Source: Microbacterium paraoxydans (GTDB lineage: Bacteria; Actinomycetota; Actinomycetes; Actinomycetales; Microbacteriaceae). Taken from it: DNA of 64,000 nucleotides. The notes beneath the pieces are model-generated. The model was not told the DNA's origin, ran no database searches, and saw nothing but the letters and a program-made list of their open reading frames with translations. Shown one piece after another: positions 8,503 through 17,728 of the stretch (positions are counted from its first letter, which is position 1; every line of letters starts with the position of its first letter). Where the stretch lies: NCBI RefSeq assembly GCF_018224615.1, contig NZ_JAGTUK010000002.1, positions 496,001 through 560,000 on the forward strand, written 5' to 3'. The position numbers and the translations under genes are program-made.

Positions 8503-9411
8503 ATGGATGACCGAACCTCGGCGATCGTGACGGCGCACCGCCGCGACCGCCCCGCCTCCCTTCCCCGCCGCGAAGCGCGCGTCGGACTCGCGTTCGTCGC
8601 GCCGACCTTCCTGTGGCTCGCAGTCTTCGTGCTGCTGCCCTCCGGCGCAGCGGTCGTGCTCAGCTTCACCGAGTGGTTCCTCGTCGGCGATCCGACGTTC
8701 GTCGGTGTGGCGAACTATCTCGCCCTCTTCGAGGACTCCACCTTCGGGCAGGCGCTGATCGTGACGTTCCAGGTCGCGGCCGGAGTCGCCCTTCCCGGCT
8801 CCGTCCTGGCGCTCGTGCTCGCGCTCCTGATGAGCAACGTCGTCCGCGGGCGCGCCGCCTACCAGGCGGTCTTCTACCTGCCCCTCGTGATCCCGAGCGT
8901 GGTCTCCTCCATCATCTGGGGCGCGATGTATCTGGGGCAGGGCGTGATCAACACCCTGCTGGGAACGCAGATCAAGTGGCTGGCCGACCCGGTCTGGGCG
9001 CTCGTGTCGATCCTGCTGCTCATGGTGTGGACGAACGTCGGGTACTACACGATCCTCGTCTTCGCCGGGCTGCAGGACATCCCCGCGGAGATCCTGGAGG
9101 CGGCCAGCATGGACGGGGCAGGGCCGATACAGCGGCTCGTGCACATCATCGTTCCGCTGTTGCGACCCGTCCTCCTCTTCGTGCTGGTGATCGCGACGAC
9201 CGAGGCGCTGACGCTGTTCGTTCAGCCGTACCTGTTGACCCAGGGCGGGCCGGGCGGTGCCACCCAGACCCTGTCGCTGTACATCTACCAGGTCGGCTTC
9301 TCGTTCGGGAACGTCGGAAAGGCGTCCGCGATGGCGGTCGTGCTGCTGGTCATCGCCATCCTCTTCGCCATCGTCCAGTTCCGCGCCCTGAGGAGTTCCC
9401 ATGACGACTGA
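8503..9411 (+). CDS. Sugar ABC transporter permease (MalF/UgpA type)
   Basis: This 302-residue permease has a basic N-terminus of about 30 residues and about six membrane helices. The EAA loop reads EILEAASMDGAGPIQRLVHIIVPLL, the characteristic G-containing form of carbohydrate importers. The ATG at 8503 is preceded by GGACGGAGAA at good spacing; the earlier in-frame start lacks a ribosome site and conserved sequence. The last codons overlap the second permease gene by 11 bp, indicating coupled translation. It forms the membrane channel with the 9401 product. Confidence 0.92.
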   Translation: MDDRTSAIVTAHRRDRPASLPRREARVGLAFVAPTFLWLAVFVLLPSGAAVVLSFTEWFLVGDPTFVGVANYLALFEDSTFGQALIVTFQVAAGVALPGSVLALVLALLMSNVVRGRAAYQAVFYLPLVIPSVVSSIIWGAMYLGQGVINTLLGTQIKWLADPVWALVSILLLMVWTNVGYYTILVFAGLQDIPAEILEAASMDGAGPIQRLVHIIVPLLRPVLLFVLVIATTEALTLFVQPYLLTQGGPGGATQTLSLYIYQVGFSFGNVGKASAMAVVLLVIAILFAIVQFRALRSSHDD

Positions 9412-10237
9412 GGCCAGTCCGCTCCGTATCGTCCGCCGCTCCGCCCCGCACGTCCTCCTCGTGGTCGCGGCACTGCTCGTCGCGACCCCACTGCTCTGGG
9501 CGCTCAAGTCGTCGTTCACGCCCACCGGTGAGGTGATGAGCACGGGGCTGTTCCAACTGCCCAGCCGCTTCACGCTCGACAACTACCTCCTCGGATGGCA
9601 GTCGTCGCCGTTCGCGACGTACTTCGTCAACAGTTTCGTCGTCGCGATCGCGGTCACCGCCCTCACCCTGATCGGGAGCGTGACGGCGGGCTACGGCTTC
9701 GCGCGATTCGTGTTCCCCGGCAGGCGAGCGTTGTTCGTCCTCACTCTCGCCGCGATGATGATGCCGTTCCAGGCCATCATGATCCCGCTGTTCGTCCAGG
9801 TCCGCTCACTCGGCTGGCTCGACAGCTATGCGGGGCTGATCATCCCCGGGGCCGTCAGCGCGTTCGGCGTGTTCCTGATGCGCCAGTTCCTCGCGGGGCT
9901 ACCGCAGGCGCTGTTCGAGGCGGCCAGGATCGACGGCGCCGGTGAGCTGCGGATCTTCCTGACCATCGTGGTACCCCTCGCACGGGGACCCCTCGCCGCA
10001 CTCGGGGCGCTCACCTTCCTCGCGAGCTGGAACAACTTCCTGTGGCCGCTCATCGTGGTGGGCAGCACAGGGATGACGACGGTGCCGCTCGGACTCTCGC
10101 AGTTCCGCGGTTCCAACGCCACCGACTACGGACAGGTGCTCGCGGTGTCGATGCTCGCCGCGATCCCGGTGGTGCTGGTCTTCCTTGCCCTCCGTCGTCA
10201 CATCGTGGCCAGCTTCGCGTCCAGCGGGCTGAAGTGA
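9401..10237 (+). CDS. Sugar ABC transporter permease (MalG/UgpE type)
   Basis: This 278-residue partner permease has an N-terminal helix beginning HVLLVVAALLVATP, a short periplasmic-side segment typical of MalG (KSSFTPTGEVM), and the EAA loop ALFEAARIDGAGELRIFLTIVVPL. The C-terminal end GLK is short, as is usual in this family. A ribosome site (TGAGGAG) lies within the upstream gene. Together with 7153 and 8503 it completes a CUT1-type importer lacking its own ATPase. Confidence 0.93.
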   Translation: MTTEASPLRIVRRSAPHVLLVVAALLVATPLLWALKSSFTPTGEVMSTGLFQLPSRFTLDNYLLGWQSSPFATYFVNSFVVAIAVTALTLIGSVTAGYGFARFVFPGRRALFVLTLAAMMMPFQAIMIPLFVQVRSLGWLDSYAGLIIPGAVSAFGVFLMRQFLAGLPQALFEAARIDGAGELRIFLTIVVPLARGPLAALGALTFLASWNNFLWPLIVVGSTGMTTVPLGLSQFRGSNATDYGQVLAVSMLAAIPVVLVFLALRRHIVASFASSGLK

Positions 10238-10284
10238 CGTTCCTGCTCTTCTCCCCACCGATCCTGCGCCCCGAAAGGACCCCC

Positions 10285-11046
10285 ATGACCGCTCGATCCG
10301 CTGACCAGCCCGACCTGTCGACCCTGTCCGTCCTCGCGATCGGAGCGCACCCCGATGACATCGAGATCCTCTGCGGGGGGACGATGGCCCTGTACGCCGA
10401 GGCTGGAGCGCGCGTGACGTTCGCGATCGCCACCAACGGTGAGGTCGGGGGAGGGGATCCCGACCCGGCGGCGATCGCGGCGCGTCGGCTCGCCGAAGCC
10501 GAGGCGTCCACGTCGCAGCTGGGGGCCGAGCTCATCTGGATGGGGTTCCCGGACGAGATGCTGTTCAACGACCGTCCCACCAGGGAGGCGTTCATCGACG
10601 CCTACCGGCGGGCGCGGCCCGACGTGGTCTTCGTGCACTCGACCGACGACTATCACCCGGATCACCGCATCGCGGGTCAGATCGCTATCGACAGCCGCAT
10701 CCCCGCCGCCGTGCCGCACGTGCGCACGCGATACGCCGCGCTCGATCGGATCCCCCACCTGTTCGTGATGGACACGCTCGGCGGCATCGCGTTCGAACCC
10801 GAACACCTCGTCGACATCACGGCGCAGCAGACCCGGAAGGAAGGTCTGCTGCGCCTGCACGCCAGCCAGGTGGACTGGATGGCACAGGCGTACGGCGACG
10901 ACTACATCGCCGACGCGCGGCGGCAGGCGGAGGTCCGGGCGACCGGCACGGAGTGGACGTTCGTCGAGGGGTTCCGCAGCGTTCCGACGTATCCGGTCAC
11001 GGGCGGTCCCGAGCTGCTGCCGGGGAACTGGCGACCGGCGGACTGA
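10285..11046 (+). CDS. PIG-L family N-deacetylase
   Basis: This 253-residue protein carries the zinc motif AHPDD (H22, D24, D25) and the second zinc His in YHPDHR, both diagnostic of the PIG-L/LmbE/MshB superfamily. Members remove N-acetyl groups from GlcNAc-containing substrates, including mycothiol precursors and diacetylchitobiose. There is no signal peptide, so it acts in the cytoplasm, after import by the ABC system encoded directly upstream. The ATG at 10285 follows GAAAGGACCCCC. A general amidase activity on a different N-acyl sugar is equally possible. Confidence 0.85.
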   Translation: MTARSADQPDLSTLSVLAIGAHPDDIEILCGGTMALYAEAGARVTFAIATNGEVGGGDPDPAAIAARRLAEAEASTSQLGAELIWMGFPDEMLFNDRPTREAFIDAYRRARPDVVFVHSTDDYHPDHRIAGQIAIDSRIPAAVPHVRTRYAALDRIPHLFVMDTLGGIAFEPEHLVDITAQQTRKEGLLRLHASQVDWMAQAYGDDYIADARRQAEVRATGTEWTFVEGFRSVPTYPVTGGPELLPGNWRPAD

Positions 11047-11206
11047 GACGAAGCCGGCCGCGACGACGAGGACGCGGCGGTCCCGACAGGACCTGGTTCG
11101 GCGAGGACGAACGCGAGTGGGGCGGCGACCGGGCCCGTGCTTGCATGTGTCCACCCTGCGGTCGGGCACGGCCGGTCGCGCGGAATCCCAGAGAAGAGGT
11201 TCACAG

Positions 11207-13417
11207 ATGAGAAGGTCCGTCCTCGCCGCCGCGCTCGCCGCCGTTCTGCTCGCCGCCCTCGCGCCGGTCCCCGCCGTCGCGGTCGGCCAGATCGATCTCG
11301 CCATCCAACCCGACGTCGAGATCGTGTCACCGGAGAACTCGGACTGCGAGCCCTGGGACACGACCAAGAGCCGGGAGGAGAACGAGGTCGTCGACTGCGG
11401 CTGGTTCCCCTCGATCGCGCGCCTGGCGAACGGCCGGCTGCTCGTGGCGTACTCGGACTCGCCCAGCCACTCGAACTTCAGCCGGATCGCCGTGCGCACC
11501 TCGACGGACGAGGGCCGCACGTGGTCCGCACCCACCACGATCGTCGACACCCCCGGGGTGCCGGACGAGAAGGAGCCCAACGTCACGGTGCTCCGCAACG
11601 GCGACGTCCTGCTCTGGTACTACGACTTCAACAACCCGAACCGCTCCAACAACCGCACGATCAACCTCATCCGCAGCACGGACGACGGAGCCACGTGGTC
11701 GGCGCCCGTCGTGCCGGACACGCTCGCGTACGACAGCCCGTACGGCTATGCGGCCGGGAACGGCGAGCTCATCGAGCTCGACAACGGCGACCTGCTGCTT
11801 CCCTTCACGGCCATGCGAGACCGGCGCGGCAACGCGGGGCCACCGGCCGCACACGTCCTTCGGAGCCTCGACGGCGGGGCGACCTGGGACGTGGACGACG
11901 AACGCGTGGTGATGTGGTCGGGGCCCGACTACTACCTCCCCGGAACCACGACCCCGGCCACCTGGTACGTGGAGCCCGCGCTGGTCGACCTCGGCGGCGG
12001 CGAGGTCATGATGGTCGCGCGCACCTCCTACAACCCGCAGGACGCGGTGATGCGCGTGAGCTACTCGTCCGACCACGGCGACACCTGGACTGCGCCGGTC
12101 GACATCCCCGGGCTCAAGGGCGACGCCCCGCACCTGCTCCGTCTGCGCGACGGCAACGTGCTCCTCACGTGGGGCGACCGATCCCGCGCCTGGGGGCAGG
12201 GACGCCCCACGGCCGGACTGGTGTACGACCCGGCGCAGGGGTGGGGTGGCGTGGAACAGACGCTCATCTATCGCGGGCCGCGTGATTTCGGCGACCAGGC
12301 CTATTCGGGCTCCGTCCAGCTCGTCGACGGACGGGTGCTCACGGTCTCCTACGACCGCATGGCCGGCACCATCGGCGGGACCTTCCTGGAACTGGACGCG
12401 GAGCAGGTGCCCCTGGGGGCGCTCGTCGCCGACGGCGACGCGACCGTGACCACCACCCTGACCCACACGGCGTCGGGCTTCGCGCCGACGGGCCCGATCG
12501 ACGGCACGGTGGACTACGCCAGCATGGCCGTGGCGAACTCGAGCGTGCACGGTCACGGTGCACCGCACGTCTGGCAACTCGACCTCGACGAGCCCACCCG
12601 CATCGGTGAGATCGGCATCGCGCTCAAGCCGGGCTACGCGGAGTCCGCGGTGGTCGAGGTGGCCACGGGGACCGGGACGGCGCAGACCTGGACGACCGTG
12701 CGCACCTACGACGACGTGCAGCTCGACGCACTCGACTGGTTCGGCGCCGGTCACGACCTCACGGTGACCGGGGTGCGGGTGACGATCACGGAGAGCGAGG
12801 GCTGGGCGGGGCTCGCCGGAGTGGCGTTGCGCGCTCCCGCGACCGGTTTCCATCGCGCCGCACCGGGCCAGGACACCGTGGCCCCGTACGTGCAACTGAC
12901 ACCCGTGGAGCCGTCGAGCGGGTGGTTCTCCGCCACGCCCGCGCAGATCGTCCTCACCGCGCAGGACCGCCATGACCCGTCACCGACGATCGAGGTGGAC
13001 ACCGGATCCGGGTGGCAGGCCAGCACCACCACGGCCACGGTCGACACCTCCGGCTACCCCGAGGGCCTGCACTCGTTCGTCTACCGCACGAGCGATGCGG
13101 CGCAGAACACCTCCAGCGTGCGGACCGTCAGCGTGAACATCGACCGGACGCTGCCGACCGCCGCGACGTCGATCGAGCCGACGGGCGACCCCGCCACGCG
13201 ACGGCTCACCATCACGGGCTCCGACGGGTTGTCCGGCGTCAAGACCGTGGGGTACCTGCTGCCCGGGGCCGCCGCGTGGACGACGACGACCCTCCCGACC
13301 CCGCAGGCCACACACAGCGTCTCGGTGGTCGTCCCGGTCGGCGCGGTCGTCCAGTACCGCGTGTACGACACCGCCCGGAACACGACAGGCATCGCCTCGG
13401 TCACGATCGCGCCGTGA
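11207..13417 (+). CDS. Secreted sialidase-fold (Asp-box/BNR) protein
   Basis: This 736-residue secreted protein has a signal peptide (residues 1 to about 26, ending AVAVG) and a six-bladed beta-propeller region of about 390 residues. At least four Asp-box motifs are visible: STDEGRTW, STDDGATW, SLDGGATW and SSDHGDTW. A discoidin-like module (about 400-545, beginning DGDATVTTTLTH) and a C-terminal Ig-like/OmpL47-type segment (about 560-650 and beyond) follow. There is no LPXTG anchor. I do not see a clean FRIP motif before the propeller, so true exo-sialidase activity is uncertain; another glycan lyase or hydrolase is possible. The start follows AGAAGAGG. It would release the ligand that the upstream ABC importer collects. 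Confidence 0.78.
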   Translation: MRRSVLAAALAAVLLAALAPVPAVAVGQIDLAIQPDVEIVSPENSDCEPWDTTKSREENEVVDCGWFPSIARLANGRLLVAYSDSPSHSNFSRIAVRTSTDEGRTWSAPTTIVDTPGVPDEKEPNVTVLRNGDVLLWYYDFNNPNRSNNRTINLIRSTDDGATWSAPVVPDTLAYDSPYGYAAGNGELIELDNGDLLLPFTAMRDRRGNAGPPAAHVLRSLDGGATWDVDDERVVMWSGPDYYLPGTTTPATWYVEPALVDLGGGEVMMVARTSYNPQDAVMRVSYSSDHGDTWTAPVDIPGLKGDAPHLLRLRDGNVLLTWGDRSRAWGQGRPTAGLVYDPAQGWGGVEQTLIYRGPRDFGDQAYSGSVQLVDGRVLTVSYDRMAGTIGGTFLELDAEQVPLGALVADGDATVTTTLTHTASGFAPTGPIDGTVDYASMAVANSSVHGHGAPHVWQLDLDEPTRIGEIGIALKPGYAESAVVEVATGTGTAQTWTTVRTYDDVQLDALDWFGAGHDLTVTGVRVTITESEGWAGLAGVALRAPATGFHRAAPGQDTVAPYVQLTPVEPSSGWFSATPAQIVLTAQDRHDPSPTIEVDTGSGWQASTTTATVDTSGYPEGLHSFVYRTSDAAQNTSSVRTVSVNIDRTLPTAATSIEPTGDPATRRLTITGSDGLSGVKTVGYLLPGAAAWTTTTLPTPQATHSVSVVVPVGAVVQYRVYDTARNTTGIASVTIAP

Positions 13418-13565
13418 GCGGCGGTGCGGCGGGGTCGGCCGTTCGGACGGGGCGAACCGTATTCGGTGTCCGCGGCGGTCGCGCCACACGATCGGTGGCG
13501 AGAGAGCCGTGCCGCCGCCCCGCCGGGCGCCCGCGGCGGAGACAGAGAAGAAGGGTCACGAGGTC

Positions 13566-14423
13566 ATGAGGATCGCCAGAGTCGGAGCACCGGGCGCGGA
13601 GCGTCCAGCGGTGTTCGTCGGGGACGACGAGTACGTCGACGTGTCGGACGTGGTCGCCGACATCGATGCGGTGTTCTTCCAGTCCGTCGGGATCGCTGCG
13701 CTCGCGGACATCGTGGAGGAGAGACGTGCCGCTGGGCGCGTGACGTCGGTGGGCACCCAGCGCATCGGCGCGCCGATCGCGCGCCCGCACCAGATCATCT
13801 GCGTCGGCCTCAACTACGCCGACCACGCCGCGGAGAGCGGCATGCCGATCCCCGCGGAGCCGATCCTGTTCACGAAGTCGCCCAACACCCTGGTCGGGCC
13901 GTTCGACGACGTGCGCATTCCGCGGGGCGGCACGAAGACCGACTGGGAGGTGGAGCTCGGCATCGTGATCGGCCGTCGCGCCAGCTACCTGGAGTCGCGC
14001 GAGGCGGCCGCCGCGCACATCGCCGGATACACCCTGGTCAACGACGTCAGTGAGCGGGCGTTCCAGCTCGAGCGCTCCGGCCAGTGGCTCAAGGGCAAGT
14101 CCGCGGAGACGTTCAACCCCGCCGGTCCGTGGCTGGTCACCCCCGATGAGCTCGACGTGGCGCGGCTGGGCATGCGGCTCGACGTGAACGGGGTGCGACG
14201 GCAGACCGGGAGCACGGCGACCATGATCTTCCCGCCGGACGAACTCGTGCGGTACATCAGCCAGTTCCTCGTCCTGGAGCCAGGGGACCTCATCAACACC
14301 GGCACCCCGCCGGGCGTGGGCATGGGCTCCACTCCGCCGATCTGGCTCGAGCCGGGGGATTCGATGGAACTGGCGATCGACGGGCTCGGCGTGCAGCGTC
14401 AGCTCGTGGTGGGCCCGCGATGA
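13566..14423 (+). CDS. Fumarylacetoacetate hydrolase (FAH) family protein
   Basis: This 285-residue cytoplasmic enzyme has the FAH fold, which cleaves C-C bonds or decarboxylates 2-keto or 2,4-diketo acids with a divalent metal. The segments CVGLNYADHAAE, DWEVELGIVIG (metal-binding acidic residues), NDVSER and NTGTPPGVG are characteristic. With the SDR gene overlapping its end by 4 bp, the pair resembles 2-keto-3-deoxy-L-fuconate dehydrogenase and 2,4-diketo-3-deoxy-L-fuconate hydrolase of non-phosphorylating sugar-acid pathways. That assignment is inference from pairing. It opens the long operon reaching 27487. The ATG at 13566 follows a GAAGGGTCACGAGG ribosome region. A second FAH copy is at 18743. 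Confidence 0.85.
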   Translation: MRIARVGAPGAERPAVFVGDDEYVDVSDVVADIDAVFFQSVGIAALADIVEERRAAGRVTSVGTQRIGAPIARPHQIICVGLNYADHAAESGMPIPAEPILFTKSPNTLVGPFDDVRIPRGGTKTDWEVELGIVIGRRASYLESREAAAAHIAGYTLVNDVSERAFQLERSGQWLKGKSAETFNPAGPWLVTPDELDVARLGMRLDVNGVRRQTGSTATMIFPPDELVRYISQFLVLEPGDLINTGTPPGVGMGSTPPIWLEPGDSMELAIDGLGVQRQLVVGPR

Positions 14424-15106
14424 ACCCGCCGGAGCGCCACGCGGTGGTCACCGGCGGCGCGAGCGGGCTGGGCGCGGCGGCCGCCGCTCGGCTGCGAGCG
14501 GAGGGCGTCCGTGTCACGACGGTCGACATCGCCGACGGCGGCGATGTGTCCCTCGACATCACCGACGAGGACGCCGTCACCGCGACGATCGGGCGCCTCG
14601 GACCCGTCGATGTGCTCGTCAACTCCGCCGGGATCGTCGGCGTCAACGCGCCGCTCGTCGAGACCACGGCCGCAGACTGGCGCCGGGTGTTCGACGTGAA
14701 CGTCATCGGCACCGTGCTGATGATGCGCGCCTGCGTCCCCGGCATGGTCGAGCGGGGCTGGGGCCGGATCGTGAATCTCGCGAGCATGGCGGGCAAGGAC
14801 GGCAATCCGCGCCTCTCCGTGTACTCCGCCTCGAAGGCCGCCGTGATCGCGCTCACCAAGGCGGCGGGCAAGGAGCTGGCCACCACCGGCGTGCTCGTGA
14901 ACGCGGTCGCGCCCGCGGTGATCGCCACGCCGATGAACGCCCGCACCACGCCCGAGGTGCTCGCGCACATCACCCCCCTCATCCCGATGGGACGGACCGG
15001 AAGGCCCGAAGAGGTCGCGGAGCTGATCGCCTGGCTGTCCTCCGACCTGCTCAGTTTCTCGACCGGAGCGGTCTACGACATCAGCGGCGGCCGAGCCACG
15101 TACTGA
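14420..15106 (+). CDS. SDR family oxidoreductase (keto-deoxy sugar acid dehydrogenase-like)
   Basis: This 228-residue short-chain dehydrogenase shows TGGASGLG (residues 11-18), the NSAG motif (68-71), Ser122, Tyr135 and Lys139 (YSASK) and the C-terminal GAVYDISGG. It is shorter than most classical SDRs because the beta-2/alpha-2 region is compact (TVDIADGGDVSLDIT). The Asp after beta-2 points to NAD. Its 4-bp overlap with the FAH gene makes coupled function likely: oxidation of a 2-keto-3-deoxy acid followed by cleavage. It could also belong to the FabG-like group, but the context argues against fatty acid synthesis. Confidence 0.88.
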   Translation: MNPPERHAVVTGGASGLGAAAAARLRAEGVRVTTVDIADGGDVSLDITDEDAVTATIGRLGPVDVLVNSAGIVGVNAPLVETTAADWRRVFDVNVIGTVLMMRACVPGMVERGWGRIVNLASMAGKDGNPRLSVYSASKAAVIALTKAAGKELATTGVLVNAVAPAVIATPMNARTTPEVLAHITPLIPMGRTGRPEEVAELIAWLSSDLLSFSTGAVYDISGGRATY

Positions 15107-15189
15107 CCCGTTCGGCGACGCCGAACGGGAGTTGTCCCGACCGAATCCCGATGGTCGAATCGCCACACCCGAAAACCCATGGAGCACCC

Positions 15190-16725
15190 GTGAGCACCCA
15201 CGCCGATCTGCTGCTGCGAGGAGGAACCCTCGTCGACGTCGTCGACGGGCGTCTCCGCGACGCTGACGTCGCGATCGTCGACGGGCGCATCGGGGCGATC
15301 CTTCCCCGGGGTGCGCAGGTCTCCGCCCCTCGCACCGCCGACTGCACCGGGCTTCTGATCGCCCCCGGATTCGTGGACATCCACACACACTCCGATCTCA
15401 GCCGTCTGGTCTACCCCGGGCAGGAGAGCCGCGTCACCCAGGGGATCACGACCGAGGTGGTCGGCAACTGCGGCATGAGCCCCGCCCCCGTGGTCGGCAG
15501 CCGCGACCGCACGCGGGAGGTGATCGGTCCGGTCGACATCGTCGAGTCGGCGCCCTGGTCATGGACGGGCGTGGAGGGGTGGCTCGCGGCGCTGGAGCAC
15601 ACGCCCGCGGCGACCAACGGGAGCGCACTCGTCGGCCACGGCACCGTGCGTGCCGCTGTCGCCGGCTCCACCGCGGCTCCGGTCGACCGTCACGAGGTGG
15701 TGCGCGCGATCCGCGACGCCCTCGGCGCCGGCTGCGCGGGAGTGAGCCTCGGTCTCATGTACGCGCCGGGCCAGAGCGCCGACCCCGAGGAACTCCGTGC
15801 GGTCGCGGAAGCCGTCCGCGCCCACGACGCCCTGCTGTCGGTGCACCTGCGCTCCTACGCGCACGAGGGTCTGCTGGCCGCGGTCGAGGAGGCGGTGGCG
15901 CTCGCGGAGGCTGCGGGGGTGCGGCTCCAGCTGTCGCACCTGCGCATGATCGGGTCGGACGCCGGCACGTATGACCGCGTCCTCGCCAGGGTCGAGCGGG
16001 CTCGTCGGAGCGTCGACGTCGCGGCCGACGCCTATCCCTACCTGTCCGGCCACACCACGCTGGTCCAGCTGCTGCCGCCGGATGTCCGCGCGGCGGGTGA
16101 GCGGGCCTGTGCAGCCCTGCCGCTGAACACGCTCGTGCGGGGTCTGGCGGCATCCGGTTTCGCGCCGGACGCGATCACGGTGATGAAGGCCCGTGCGACG
16201 CCGGACGCCGTGGGGTGCGCACCGGACCCCGCCGACCCCTGGGCCTGGCTGGCCCGGTTGCTCGTGGACAACGACGGCGCGGTGGATGTCGCGGTCATCG
16301 GCTCCACCGCGGAGAATCTCGACACGGCACTGCGCACCCCGTGGATCTCGATCGCCTCGGACGGAGCAGCGCTGGGCCCCACGCACACGGAGAGCGCCGC
16401 GCACCCGCGCTCCTGGGGGACCTTTCCGCGGGCATACCGCCGCATGCGCGAGCTGGGGCTGACCCCCGCGGAAGCGCTGCGGCGATGCACCGACGACCCG
16501 GCGCGGCGGATCGGCGCCCGTGCGGTCGTCACCGAGGGGGCACGCGCGGATCTCGTGGTCTTCGACGACGTCGCGCTGACCGACACCGCGACCGAGGCGG
16601 CCCCGATGGCGCCCGCCGCGGGAATCGCGCACGTGTTCGTCGGCGGTACCGCGGTCGTCGATGACGCGCGCACGACGGCCGCGCGTCCCGGCCGATTCCA
16701 GAGGAGGGCACACGGTGGGCACTGA
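15190..16725 (+). CDS. N-acyl-D-amino-acid deacylase, second copy
   Basis: This 511-residue amidohydrolase is a diverged paralogue of the enzyme at 1558. The metal motif DIHTHSD (H65, H67) and the bridging Cys94 in VVGNCGMSPAP are conserved, as are the late AADAYPY and GSTAEN segments and a terminal beta domain (ADLVVFDD). It is predicted to free D-amino acids from N-acyl conjugates in the cytoplasm. The GTG at 15190 gives the conserved start (ADLLLRGG); the frame upstream is not family-like. The last 11 bp overlap the Gfo/Idh gene. Dihydroorotase-like or other amide hydrolysis cannot be excluded. Confidence 0.85.
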   Translation: MSTHADLLLRGGTLVDVVDGRLRDADVAIVDGRIGAILPRGAQVSAPRTADCTGLLIAPGFVDIHTHSDLSRLVYPGQESRVTQGITTEVVGNCGMSPAPVVGSRDRTREVIGPVDIVESAPWSWTGVEGWLAALEHTPAATNGSALVGHGTVRAAVAGSTAAPVDRHEVVRAIRDALGAGCAGVSLGLMYAPGQSADPEELRAVAEAVRAHDALLSVHLRSYAHEGLLAAVEEAVALAEAAGVRLQLSHLRMIGSDAGTYDRVLARVERARRSVDVAADAYPYLSGHTTLVQLLPPDVRAAGERACAALPLNTLVRGLAASGFAPDAITVMKARATPDAVGCAPDPADPWAWLARLLVDNDGAVDVAVIGSTAENLDTALRTPWISIASDGAALGPTHTESAAHPRSWGTFPRAYRRMRELGLTPAEALRRCTDDPARRIGARAVVTEGARADLVVFDDVALTDTATEAAPMAPAAGIAHVFVGGTAVVDDARTTAARPGRFQRRAHGGH

Positions 16726-17728
16726 CAGACAGGTGGGGTTCGCGATCGTGGGGGCGGGAGGGATCGCCGGCGAGCACGCGCGCGCACTGTCCCGCTCGAC
16801 GCGCGGCCGACTGGTGAGCGTGTGCGACACCCGCCTCACGGCCGCCGAGCAGCTCGCCGCCCCGCACGGTGCCAGGGCCGTGTCCGACCTGACACGGGTG
16901 TTGGACGATCCGACGGTCGACGCCGTGATCCTGTGCACGCCCAATCGCACCCACGTGCCCCTCGGTCGAGCGGTCATCGAGTCGGGGCGGCACCTGCTGA
17001 TCGAGAAGCCCCTCGCGCTGACCTCGCCCGACGCGGAGATCCTCGTCCGGGCTGCGGAGGCCGCCGATCGCCTCCTGATCGTCGGTCACACGCACCGGCA
17101 CAGCGCCCAGGCGCAGGCGATCGCCGCACTGGTGCACGGGGGAGAGATCGGCGCGGTCCGGTTCGTGCACATCGTGATGAACGGAGGGTGGCTGTGGGGC
17201 GGCTGGTCGTCCTGGGTGCTCGATCGCGGGCTCTCCGGCGGTCACGCCCTCCACAACGGCGTCCACCTGATGGACCTCGCCGCCTGGTGGGTGGGAGAAG
17301 ATCCGGTGGCCGTGCGCGCGGTCGGACAGCGAGCCACGAGTGCCGCCCTCGACATCCACGACTACCTCGTGATCGATCTGCGCTTCGCGAGCGGCGCGGT
17401 CGCCCGGTGCGAGGTCAGTCGAGCCGAGCTTCCGCGGGATGCCTCGTTCACGCAGCTGCGCGTGGTCGGCGACACCGGCACCGTCGAGCGGCGGTGGGAC
17501 GCGGACGGCATGCAGGCGTGGACCGACCGCGGGCAGGGCGGCTGGTCACCGGACGGCGCGGTCGAGCGGTCGTTCACGGCGCAGCTCGAACGGTTCATCG
17601 ACGCGGTCGACGACCACGCCCTCGCCTTCCCCCCGGTGCGCGACAGCCTCGCGGTTGTCCGCTGGGCGGAGGCCGCGGAGGAATCGCTCGCCACGGGCGC
17701 GAGCATCTCGACGGGAGGCCGGGGATGA
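16715..17728 (+). CDS. Gfo/Idh/MocA family oxidoreductase
   Basis: This 337-residue dehydrogenase has an N-terminal Rossmann domain with the glycine motif VGAGGIAGEHA (about residues 12-22) and the family EKP motif (LLIEKPLAL) that places the catalytic Lys near the nicotinamide. A C-terminal alpha/beta substrate domain follows (GGHALHNGVHLMDLAAWW, carrying the expected Asp/His pair). Members oxidise or epimerise sugars, inositols and sialic-acid-type substrates using NAD(P). The GTG at 16715, with GAGGAGGG 8 nt upstream, gives the conserved start. Its stop overlaps the next gene by 4 bp. Confidence 0.9.
   Translation: MGTDRQVGFAIVGAGGIAGEHARALSRSTRGRLVSVCDTRLTAAEQLAAPHGARAVSDLTRVLDDPTVDAVILCTPNRTHVPLGRAVIESGRHLLIEKPLALTSPDAEILVRAAEAADRLLIVGHTHRHSAQAQAIAALVHGGEIGAVRFVHIVMNGGWLWGGWSSWVLDRGLSGGHALHNGVHLMDLAAWWVGEDPVAVRAVGQRATSAALDIHDYLVIDLRFASGAVARCEVSRAELPRDASFTQLRVVGDTGTVERRWDADGMQAWTDRGQGGWSPDGAVERSFTAQLERFIDAVDDHALAFPPVRDSLAVVRWAEAAEESLATGASISTGGRG

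Noticed and set aside
7057..9582. An 841-codon minus-strand frame across the ABC operon
   Set aside because: It is antisense to recognisable binding-protein and permease genes; the translated composition is a shadow of their codons.
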